A stretch of DNA of 5,375 nt from Nitrospira sp. (GCA_030456405.1 JAKDNQ010000164.1:1-5375); one strand, 5' to 3'. Counted from the stretch's first letter, positions 1 through 4,893 are shown. The notes: generated by a model not told the origin, from the letters alone. Numbers and translations: made by a program.

Positions 1-2
1 TG

Positions 3-368
3 TTCTATCCCCGAGCGGGCGACTATGCGGCGCAAGCGAAAGGCGCGAGCGGGGTTGAGACGATGATCAATCTCACCACAATGATGGAGATCACGGCAGG
101 CAAGGCTAAGGGCGGGAAAGGCGTTGATACCGCCTTCGATGATTTGCACAATCAGTTCCATGCGCTCAATGATGCGTTCTGCAGTGTGACGGATGCCCAG
201 GCCAAGACACCGGTCTACGACTTAGCCGTGACGCACAAGAAGGAATTGACGGCCATCTTCAAGCGGCTCTGGAAATTCAAGGGCGACCAACCACAACGCG
301 ATTTGCATCTTGATCTCTTGACAAGCGAGCTGAAGGAATTGCGCGACACGTTGCAGACAATCAAGTAA
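3..368 (+). CDS. Hypothetical protein, 5' end outside the window (C-terminal part)
   Basis: I do not recognise this protein. The frame is open from base 3, without a stop, to the TAA at 366-368. The first Met codon is at 63, giving 101 residues. The 20 codons before it read as plausible protein (FYPRAGDYAAQAKGASGVET) and there is no convincing Shine-Dalgarno before 63, so the true start is more likely left of the window; 63 remains the alternative. The visible part has a Gly/Lys-rich stretch (AGKAKGGKG) followed by a charged, mostly helical-looking region with no membrane segment. It ends in an amphipathic Leu-rich tail (LLTSELKELRDTLQTIK) that could form a helix or short coiled coil. It lies 40 bases before the hydroxylase-family gene on the same strand. 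No function is proposed. Confidence 0.6.
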   Translation, partial: FYPRAGDYAAQAKGASGVETMINLTTMMEITAGKAKGGKGVDTAFDDLHNQFHALNDAFCSVTDAQAKTPVYDLAVTHKKELTAIFKRLWKFKGDQPQRDLHLDLLTSELKELRDTLQTIK

Positions 369-398
369 CCCGCCGAACACCACCAGGAGCGAAACAAC

Positions 399-402
399 AG
401 GA
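399..402 (+). promoter_or_regulatory. Ribosome binding site of the hydroxylase-family gene
   Basis: AGGA lies 6 bases before the ATG at 409 and supports that start. A better AGGAG at 385-389 is too distant (19 bases) to serve it. Confidence 0.5.
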
Positions 403-408
403 CCTCCA

Positions 409-1206
409 ATGGATGTGGAGACTCTTTCCTTCTTACGCCTGACAACAGTCCTCGGGGTTCTAGGGCTTCTCCTGGTAATCGAGTCATGGACTCCGTTCCG
501 GGCTTCAATCCGCTCAAGGTTCCGCCATATCGCCACCAACCTCTCCATCGCAGGGAGCAACGCTGTTGCGGTGAACCTTCTGTTCAGCGGGATGTTGATC
601 CTTGTGAGCCGTCAGACAGAGGGATGGGGACTGCTTTATTACCTTGGCCTAGGCCCCTTCGCCACTGTCGCAGCGTCCGTTGTCTTACTCGATCTCACCT
701 TCTACGGCTTCCATTGGGCCAATCAAATGATCCCGTTCCTCAGGCGTTTCCACAGAGCCCATCACAGCGATCTGGAACTGGACGTCACGACCGCTTTTCG
801 GTTTCACCTCGGCGAAGTGCTCATTTCAGTGTTGATCAAGGCTGGTGCGGTCGTACTTCTGGGCATACCGGTCATAGGGCTGCTCATTTTCGAAACTCTT
901 CTGGTCGCCGCAGCTGAATTCCAGCACAGCAACCTTCAGTTGCCTGAACCGATAGATAAGCGCCTCAGACTCCTTATCATCACCCCATACATACATTGGA
1001 TCCATCATTCCCAACTTCCTCTGCACCACAACTCGAATTTCGGCACGATCTTTTCGGGCTGGGACCGGTTGTTCCACACCTATTTCTTACAGGTTCGTCA
1101 GGAAGACGTTCAAATCGGACTCGAACAATACTCCGCTCATGAACAAGTCGGTCTTAGCCAGTTCTTTGCGATGCCTTTCAAGTCCAGATCTCGATCCGAT
1201 CTGTGA
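409..1206 (+). CDS. Sterol desaturase / fatty acid hydroxylase family membrane protein
   Basis: This 265-residue integral membrane protein belongs to the fatty acid hydroxylase superfamily (PF04116 type), whose members use a His-coordinated di-iron centre to hydroxylate or desaturate lipids. Hydrophobic segments lie at about 8-25, 45-66, 76-100 and 135-170. The histidine signature is FHRAHHSD (H115, H118, H119), then VTTAFRFH (H133), FQHS (H173), HWIHHS (H196, H199, H200) and LHHNSNFG (H206, H207), with a final H223 in the GWDRLFHTY block typical of the family. The first box is abnormal: the usual H-x3-H (HxxNH) reads H102-W-A-N-Q106, so the second ligand is missing. The start at 409 has an AGGA 6 bases upstream. 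The gene is the first of a closely spaced series. The substrate cannot be told from sequence, and activity is uncertain because of the missing histidine. Confidence 0.88.
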   Translation: MDVETLSFLRLTTVLGVLGLLLVIESWTPFRASIRSRFRHIATNLSIAGSNAVAVNLLFSGMLILVSRQTEGWGLLYYLGLGPFATVAASVVLLDLTFYGFHWANQMIPFLRRFHRAHHSDLELDVTTAFRFHLGEVLISVLIKAGAVVLLGIPVIGLLIFETLLVAAAEFQHSNLQLPEPIDKRLRLLIITPYIHWIHHSQLPLHHNSNFGTIFSGWDRLFHTYFLQVRQEDVQIGLEQYSAHEQVGLSQFFAMPFKSRSRSDL

Positions 1207-1210
1207 CGAT

Positions 1211-1516
1211 ATGAAAACGGACTCGTTCAAAAACTTCGTGCTGGATCAACTCAGCGAGATGCCGGACCTGACCTACCGGACGATGTTCGGCGGATATGGG
1301 CTCTACTGTGATAGGGTGTTCTTCGGTATCGTCCAGAAGGGCCGCCTCTATTTCAAAACGAATGCGACCACGGCGCCACAATATCGCGAGCGCAAGATGA
1401 AACCATTCAGACCCAACGCCAAACAAACCCTCAAGAACTATTATGAAGTCCCGGTGAATGTCCTGGAAGATGCGGGAGAGCTGACGATATGGGCCAGGCA
1501 GGCCGGCGACCTCTGA
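1211..1516 (+). CDS. TfoX/Sxy N-terminal domain protein
   Basis: The protein has 101 residues and consists only of the TfoX N-terminal domain. The diagnostic block is TYRTMFGGYGLYCDRVFFGIV at about 21-41, containing the conserved MFGGYGLY at 25-32. LYFKTN follows, and near the C-terminus comes the YYEVP...ELTIWARQA pattern. Full-length TfoX/Sxy, the competence regulator of Haemophilus, Vibrio and E. coli, has an additional C-terminal domain that is absent here. Single-domain members are widespread and their role is unknown, so a competence function should not be assumed. I chose the ATG at 1211, 4 bases after the preceding stop. The in-frame ATG at 1139 would add 24 residues lying inside the upstream gene and not belonging to the domain. 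No clear Shine-Dalgarno precedes 1211, so translation probably depends on coupling to the gene before it. Confidence 0.85.
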   Translation: MKTDSFKNFVLDQLSEMPDLTYRTMFGGYGLYCDRVFFGIVQKGRLYFKTNATTAPQYRERKMKPFRPNAKQTLKNYYEVPVNVLEDAGELTIWARQAGDL

Positions 1517-2031
1517 TGGTTTTTGCGTTGCACAGGTTCAACCGCATACCATACCGACATCTGCTTCTTATCGGACTACTCGTGTGTGTATACGTCTTTC
1601 CTGTGTGGGCCGATGAGCGCCCGACCGCGAAGAGTTTATGGCAAACAGTCCTGACCCCTCCCGCCGCTGATCAACTCCCGGCGCCGAAAAGACCGTGGGT
1701 GCTCCGCGACCGAGAAATCGCTCTCGATCTCCCACTGCTTCAAATCTTAAAGGATGCCGGGGCCAGACCCCATCCCAGGATCGCCATCGAACTCTTCGAT
1801 GGAGCCAGCCACGAATTGGATATCACATCGACGGTCTCCCGCAGCAACGATAGCGCCATCATCCGTGGTACGTTTAAACCGACTTCGAGAGGAGACTTTA
1901 CCTTTGTCGCCAGCGGCAACCTCCTTGTAGGAACTATTCAGCTCGGCGATCGTCTCTACAAGATTGAACACATTGCAAACGGCCGACTGAGGCTTCTCGA
2001 AGTCGATCCCGATAAAATGCCGCCGGATTGA
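1516..2031 (+). CDS. Exported protein resembling a metalloprotease (M12-type) propeptide
   Basis: The product is 171 residues. A basic N-terminus (HRFNRIPYRH) is followed by a hydrophobic core (LLLIGLLVCVYVFPV) and a VWA-DE signal peptidase I site after residue 32, so it is probably periplasmic or secreted. The mature part is predicted mainly beta. It ends in VGTIQLGDRLYKIEHIANGRL (138-158) and LLEVDPDKMPPD. From memory this resembles the end of the propeptide in secreted reprolysin-like zinc proteases, where a similar G-x-I-x-x-G-x-x-Y-x-I segment and an E-x-D-x-x-x-x-P tail precede the catalytic domain. No catalytic domain follows and there is no HExxH. The ATG at 1516 overlaps the preceding TGA by one base (TGATG), which favours coupled translation. 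The ATG at 1489 would add nine residues inside the upstream gene. Gene confidence is good; the propeptide similarity is tentative. Confidence 0.75.
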   Translation: MVFALHRFNRIPYRHLLLIGLLVCVYVFPVWADERPTAKSLWQTVLTPPAADQLPAPKRPWVLRDREIALDLPLLQILKDAGARPHPRIAIELFDGASHELDITSTVSRSNDSAIIRGTFKPTSRGDFTFVASGNLLVGTIQLGDRLYKIEHIANGRLRLLEVDPDKMPPD

Positions 2032-2077
2032 TCCTTCGTATCGTAGCGATTCCCCGCGCTCTGCGCCACACTCATCT

Positions 2078-2626
2078 ATGCCTCAGCAACCGATTCTCTG
2101 GACCATCGGCCATTCGACCAGACCAATCGATGAGTTCATCGCTCTCTTGCGGGCTCATGAAATTCGGCTCCTCGTGGATGTCCGAACGATTCCACGCTCA
2201 CGGCACAATCCACAATTCAATACGGACACATTGACCCTATCGTTACGCGATGCCGGCCTCCAGTATCGTCATCTGCCGGAGTTGGGCGGTTTGCGAAAGC
2301 CGAAGAAGGATTCTGTCAACGATGGATGGCGCAATGCCAGCTTTCGCGGGTACGCCGACTATATGCAAACGGAAGAATTTCGCACAGCTATCGACGCGCT
2401 ACACATGTTCAGCTCCCAAGAACAGACGACGGTCATGTGCGCGGAAGCGGCGCCGTGGCGCTGCCACCGCTCGCTGATCGCCGATGCGCTGGTCATGCGC
2501 GGCTGGGAAGTTCGGCATATCATGTCTCCCGAGAACGCCGCCCCACATATCCTCACATCATTTGCACATGTGGAGAAGGGCACGCTGACGTATCCAAAAC
2601 CGAATGATTCTCCCTCTTTGTTCTAA
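2078..2626 (+). CDS. DUF488 family protein
   Basis: This is a complete 182-residue cytoplasmic protein of the DUF488 family, whose biochemical function is unknown. The family signatures appear in order: WTIGHS at 8-13, LLVDVRTIPRS at 31-41 (Asp-Val-Arg), YRHLPELGG at 63-71, FRGYADYM at 89-96, and the C-terminal VMCAEAAPWRCHRSLIAD at 119-136 with the conserved Cys121-Ala-Glu and Cys129-His-Arg. The Cys and Arg/His residues have prompted suggestions of nucleic-acid- or nucleotide-related activity, but nothing is established. Length is normal. The ATG at 2078 puts the TIGHS motif near the N-terminus, as usual for the family. It lies 46 bases after the exported protein gene, with no good Shine-Dalgarno and no terminator between them. 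Confidence 0.9.
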   Translation: MPQQPILWTIGHSTRPIDEFIALLRAHEIRLLVDVRTIPRSRHNPQFNTDTLTLSLRDAGLQYRHLPELGGLRKPKKDSVNDGWRNASFRGYADYMQTEEFRTAIDALHMFSSQEQTTVMCAEAAPWRCHRSLIADALVMRGWEVRHIMSPENAAPHILTSFAHVEKGTLTYPKPNDSPSLF

Positions 2627-2638
2627 CCGAGTTGGCTC

Positions 2639-3007
2639 ATGCACCGACTCTTGGCCGATCTCGTTCTCATTCTTCATCTGGCGTTCGTGGTCTTCGTCCT
2701 GTGCGGCGGATTATTCGTGCTGAAATGGCGGTGGATTGCATGGTTGCACCTACCGGCGGCTGTCTGGGGCGCGGTCGTTGAATTCATCGGCTGGATCTGC
2801 CCTCTTACGCCGCTTGAGAATTGGTTACGCGCGCAGGCTGGCGAGGCCACCTATCGTTCAGATTTCATCGCCCAATATCTGCTGCCGCTGCTCTACCCGG
2901 ATAACCTGACACGAGGCATTCAGTTGCTGTTGGGCACAATGGTGGTCATTCTCAACGCCGCTGTCTATTGGTGGCTCTGGCGAAGGCAACCGCGTGGCGC
3001 TGCTTGA
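2639..3007 (+). CDS. DUF2784 family inner-membrane protein
   Basis: The protein has 122 residues and three or four hydrophobic helices, at about 5-28, 33-52, 76-88 (partial) and 93-114. It ends in a positively charged tail (WRRQPRG), consistent with a cytoplasmic C-terminus. Family hallmarks are LHLAFVVFV near the N-terminus, a Gly-Gly pair at 23-24, AWLHLPAAVWG at 34-44, the highly conserved GWICPLTPLEN at 51-61, and YLLPLLYP at 80-87. The function of DUF2784 proteins is unknown. The gene starts 12 bases after the DUF488 stop codon, so the two are probably cotranscribed. It appears to be the last gene of this series, because a long non-coding region follows. Confidence 0.9.
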   Translation: MHRLLADLVLILHLAFVVFVLCGGLFVLKWRWIAWLHLPAAVWGAVVEFIGWICPLTPLENWLRAQAGEATYRSDFIAQYLLPLLYPDNLTRGIQLLLGTMVVILNAAVYWWLWRRQPRGAA

Positions 3008-3037
3008 AATCGATAGAGTTCAATCCTGACGACGAAA

Positions 3038-3060
3038 GCCTGGGGAGTAGGACCTCAGGC
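3038..3060 (+). terminator. Hairpin downstream of the DUF2784 gene (weak terminator candidate)
   Basis: GCCTGGGG (3038-3045) can pair with CCTCAGGC (3053-3060) over 8 bp including one G-U, around a 7-base loop. It begins 31 bases after the DUF2784 stop. No T-run follows, so an intrinsic terminator is only a possibility. It is enclosed by a second possible stem, CGAAAG (3033-3038) with CTTTCG (3077-3082), which shares one base with it. Confidence 0.3.
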
Positions 3061-3143
3061 AAGCCTATGGGGGTAACTTTCGCGCTTCGTCTGCGACATC
3101 GCGTTGATGAGACAGAATTATTCCTTGACCCGCAACATCTCTG

Positions 3144-3172
3144 TTGACAAATATCGGATGCCACAATAGACT
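3144..3172 (+). promoter_or_regulatory. Sigma70-type promoter for the riboswitch transcript
   Basis: A perfect -35 box TTGACA (3144-3149) is separated by exactly 17 bases from TAGACT (3167-3172), which matches the -10 consensus at four positions, including the first two and the last. The predicted start, about 7 bases later near 3178-3180, coincides with the first base of the riboswitch P1 strand. That agreement strongly supports the assignment. Confidence 0.75.
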
Positions 3173-3177
3173 GCGGC

Positions 3178-3362
3178 CCATGCTGGTTCTTTGAGTATTC
3201 TCAGAGAGTAAAAGGGAACCTGGTGCGACTCCGGGACTGCCCCGCAGCGGTATGCGAGAACGAATCCACGACACGCACTGGCTCTTTGGAGCTGGGAAGC
3301 GGTGGACGTAGGAAGGCGGCGAAAGCCGAAGTGCTCGCAAACCCGAAGACCTGCCAGCATCC
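3178..3362 (+). ncRNA. Cobalamin (adenosylcobalamin-type) riboswitch
   Basis: The aptamer core is well preserved and similar in order to the E. coli btuB leader. AAAAGGGAACC lies at about 3210-3220, GGTGCGACTCCGGGACTGCC at 3222-3241, and CCCGCAGCGGTA at 3241-3252. A variable arm contains CACTGG...GCTGGGAAG (3276-3299). The B12 box CCGAAGACCTGCC is at 3343-3355. P1 closes the structure with seven perfect pairs, ATGCTGG (3180-3186) with CCAGCAT (3354-3360). Such RNAs bind coenzyme B12 and usually turn off downstream expression. Here the next frame is a broken gene resembling a ribonucleotide reductase large subunit. This fits the known use of B12 riboswitches to repress a B12-independent RNR when a B12-dependent enzyme can work, though that specific role is inferred. 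Confidence 0.93.
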
Positions 3363-3468
3363 GGCATGGGAGAGACAACCTGAGCCGGTTCGACCTGGGA
3401 ACCTCGAGGGAGGTCTATAGGTCTGAGCTGGTTCGGATTCAGTCCCCTCTTTCCGTTCTCGTTCACGA

Positions 3469-3508
3469 CCACCCTCTTACATGGTTTTGCAGACACCCGT
3501 GAGGGTGG
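3469..3508 (+). other. Leader hairpin with an alternative inner stem
   Basis: CCACCCTC (3469-3476) is fully complementary to GAGGGTGG (3501-3508), 8 bp around a 24-base loop. The same right arm can instead form CACCC (3494-3498) with GGGTG (3503-3507), closed by a GTGA tetraloop of the GNRA class. The two cannot coexist, so it may be part of the switching leader. No T-run follows. Confidence 0.4.
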
Positions 3509-3571
3509 GGCTCGGTTCGAGGACACTTGCTATTTACGCGCGTCTCAACTGCCATCTGTTCCTCGCGGCTC

Positions 3572-3598
3572 TATGCAAAGGATAATCCCTTTTGCATA
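3572..3598 (+). other. Inverted repeat just before the Shine-Dalgarno
   Basis: TATGCAAA (3572-3579) and TTTGCATA (3591-3598) form eight perfect pairs. Two further G-C pairs (3580-3581 with 3588-3589) can form past a bulged T, leaving a six-base loop (ATAATC). The hairpin ends 8 bases before the Shine-Dalgarno. It could be an RNA element affecting ribosome access or a DNA operator. It does not match the NrdR box that I would look for upstream of an RNR gene. Confidence 0.5.
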
Positions 3599-3606
3599 AC
3601 CCGTCG

Positions 3607-3613
3607 AAGGAGG
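3607..3613 (+). promoter_or_regulatory. Strong Shine-Dalgarno of the broken nrd-like gene
   Basis: AAGGAGG ends 9 bases before the ATG at 3623 and is the best ribosome binding site in the window. It fixes the start at 3623 rather than the upstream in-frame ATG at 3527, which has no such site and lies in the leader. Confidence 0.8.
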
Positions 3614-3622
3614 AGCACGTTT

Positions 3623-3821
3623 ATGCTGAGCAAACCCGTCGAGGGAGTCACGAGTCTCGGTACCACATCAGAAGCTTCTATTCTTCAAGAAATCCAGACC
3701 GACAACATCTCTTTACAGCAGACCATGCAAGTCAGAAAACACGACGGCTCCGGAGCCAGTCGATGTGACCAAGATCGTGAGGGCCAATGAGCTATATCGA
3801 ACGGCGCGAGTGATGACATGA
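3623..3821 (+). pseudogene. Broken N-terminal remnant of a ribonucleotide reductase large subunit (ATP-cone), frameshifted
   Basis: From the ATG at 3623 a 55-residue frame runs to TGA at 3788-3790: MLSKPVEGVTSLG..., then TMQVRKHDGSG, then meaningless residues. Dropping one G from the GG at 3752-3753 restores HDGS-EPVDVTKIVRA, which fits the start of an ATP-cone domain (V-x-K-R-D-G-x-x-E-P-x-D-x-x-K-I-x-R-A). This is the usual N-terminal allosteric domain of RNR large subunits; NrdR also has an ATP-cone, but not at its N-terminus. After KIVRA the shifted frame gives NELYRTARVMT and stops at 3819-3821. The rest of the ATP-cone and the whole catalytic barrel are absent, so the gene is both frameshifted and truncated. 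A cobalamin riboswitch and a strong Shine-Dalgarno precede it, which agrees with an nrd gene. An alternative is a genuine short leader peptide. The family call rests on motif reading only. Confidence 0.55.
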
Positions 3822-3852
3822 GCCGCTGTGGCCGTGCTGAAGTGGGTAGTTC

Positions 3853-3869
3853 TATAAGGGGTAATTACC
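3853..3869 (+). promoter_or_regulatory. Possible -10 box and adjacent palindrome upstream of the desaturase
   Basis: TATAAG (3853-3858) resembles a -10 box, but no good -35 is found 16-18 bases upstream. It is followed one base later by the perfect 10-base palindrome GGTAATTACC (3860-3869), placed where an operator could overlap the transcription start. The remaining bases between 3822 and 3927 show nothing else I can support. Confidence 0.25.
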
Positions 3870-3927
3870 GCGAGAGATTTCTCACAGTGACCACTCGTGG
3901 CATAGCTGAAGGCGCAACGGTTTCTGT

Positions 3928-4845
3928 ATGAACGGAATGGCCAATCATACCGACGGTTCCATCGTAGGCAGACCCTGGAAGGGTCTCGCTCAGTATTGCG
4001 ACATCATTCCATTTCTCAGCATCCATCTGATGTGCCTCTTGGCCTTTCAGACCGGGGTTCGATGGGAATGGGTTCTGCTCGCTGTCGGCAGCTACTACCT
4101 GAGAATGGTTGCGGTCACGGCGGGATATCACCGCTATTTTTCCCATCGCTCGTTCAAGACCAGCCGGATCTTCCAGTTCCTCCTGGCGTTCCTCGCGATG
4201 ACGTCCGCACAGAAGGGCGTGCTGTGGTGGGCGGCCCATCATCGGCATCATCATAAATACTCAGACCAGGAAGAAGACGTGCATTCCCCACTGCAAAAAG
4301 GGTGGTGGTTTTCTCACGTCGGATGGATACTCTCTGCAGATTATATGCGAACCGATTTGAATCTCGTGAGGGACTTTCGTCGATATCCTGAAATCTGTTT
4401 TCTCAACCGGTTCTACTGGATTTCACCATTGTGCTACGCGCTGCTCATCTATAGCGTATGGGGATTTCCAGGTCTCCTCTGGGGCTTTTTTATTTCGACG
4501 ACCGCGCTGTATCATTGCACATTCTTCATCAATTCCCTGGCGCACTTGATCGGTCGAGTCAGGTACAAATCCAACGACGGGAGTAAGAACAGTTTCATTC
4601 TCGCCATACTCTGCTGTGGAGAAGGCTGGCATAACAATCATCATCACTATCAGTCGGCCGCCAATCAAGGATGGTTTTGGTGGGAAATAGATGTGTCCTA
4701 TTATGTGTTGTCGTTTCTGTCTTGGTTGGGGATCGTGTGGGATCTCAGAACACCTCCCGAGCATATCAAAGGCAGAACCATCGCCGTCGAAAGTAGAGCC
4801 CAGATGGGGCACACCCCGCCAGCCCAGAATCCAGAATCCTCGTAA
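3928..4845 (+). CDS. Fatty acid desaturase, acyl-CoA/acyl-lipid delta-9 type (OLE1/DesC-like)
   Basis: This 305-residue membrane di-iron desaturase introduces a cis double bond into a saturated acyl chain. Family knowledge suggests the delta-9 position, but regiochemistry and carrier (CoA or lipid) cannot be read from the sequence. All three histidine boxes are present: H68-RYFS-H73, H105-RH-H108-H109 and H235-NN-H238-H239, the last in GEGWHNNHHHYQ. The additional conserved NSLAH (H206) and EEDVHSP (H119) are also there. Hydrophobic pairs flank the boxes at about 26-60, 80-100 and 160-200. Length is typical of bacterial members, with no fused cytochrome b5. The ATG at 3928 is used; M4 at 3937 is an alternative, and neither has a strong Shine-Dalgarno. 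Electrons must come from a separate ferredoxin or cytochrome partner not in the window. The following cfa gene uses the product of this reaction. Confidence 0.92.
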   Translation: MNGMANHTDGSIVGRPWKGLAQYCDIIPFLSIHLMCLLAFQTGVRWEWVLLAVGSYYLRMVAVTAGYHRYFSHRSFKTSRIFQFLLAFLAMTSAQKGVLWWAAHHRHHHKYSDQEEDVHSPLQKGWWFSHVGWILSADYMRTDLNLVRDFRRYPEICFLNRFYWISPLCYALLIYSVWGFPGLLWGFFISTTALYHCTFFINSLAHLIGRVRYKSNDGSKNSFILAILCCGEGWHNNHHHYQSAANQGWFWWEIDVSYYVLSFLSWLGIVWDLRTPPEHIKGRTIAVESRAQMGHTPPAQNPESS

Positions 4846-4893
4846 GACCTCAGCAATACGGACCCGGTCAAGAACAACTAGGACAATGATGCG

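Larger units (their letters stand above)
3363..3606 (+). promoter_or_regulatory. Riboswitch expression platform / long untranslated leader
   Basis: About 245 bases lie between the aptamer and the Shine-Dalgarno, with no credible gene on either strand. Possible elements are: CCGGCATGGG (3361-3370), which can replace the P1 partner; GAGGG (3406-3410) with CCCTC (3445-3449), followed by a pyrimidine-rich stretch; CCTCTTTC (3446-3453), which can pair with the Shine-Dalgarno; the CCACCCTC/GAGGGTGG hairpin (3469-3508); and the TATGCAAA/TTTGCATA hairpin (3572-3598). There is no textbook terminator with a long T-run, so translational control is somewhat more likely than attenuation. The exact mechanism is inference. 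Confidence 0.45.

Noticed and set aside
1139..1210. Longer start for the TfoX-domain protein
   Set aside because: The extra 24 residues overlap the hydroxylase-family gene by 68 bases and are not part of the domain.
1489..1515. Longer start for the exported protein
   Set aside because: The nine added residues lie inside the upstream gene. The ATG at 1516 forms the common TGATG coupling and gives a normal signal peptide.
3031..3080. Resemblance to the 3' half of a GEMM-I (c-di-GMP) riboswitch (GACGAAAGCC ... GGGGGTAAC)
   Set aside because: The conserved 5' half (the GGGCAAACC element) is absent and the pairing pattern does not follow the GEMM fold.
3223..3420. 65-residue + strand frame inside the riboswitch
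   Set aside because: It consists of aptamer core sequence, has no ribosome binding site, and the RNA explanation is far stronger.
3424..3441. tRNA T-arm-like sequence (CTGGTTCGGATTCAG)
   Set aside because: The loop lacks the invariant A58 and no acceptor, D or anticodon arm surrounds it.
3065..3526. 153-residue open frame on the - strand across the promoter and riboswitch
   Set aside because: It is the reverse complement of a conserved RNA element, has no family resemblance and is rich in Arg, Pro and Ser as expected of a shadow frame.
3572..3598. Inverted repeat as a NrdR box
   Set aside because: NrdR boxes follow an ACACTATATATAGTGT-like consensus and occur in pairs near the promoter; this repeat has neither property.
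3527..3622. Upstream ATG at 3527 as the start of the nrd-like frame
   Set aside because: It would translate through the hairpin and the Shine-Dalgarno. AAGGAGG at 3607-3613 clearly serves the ATG at 3623.
3818..3931. 37-codon frame (MSRCGRAEV...) whose stop overlaps the desaturase start (ATGA)
   Set aside because: The overlap would suit translational coupling, but there is no ribosome binding site and the composition looks random. It is worth revisiting only if conserved.
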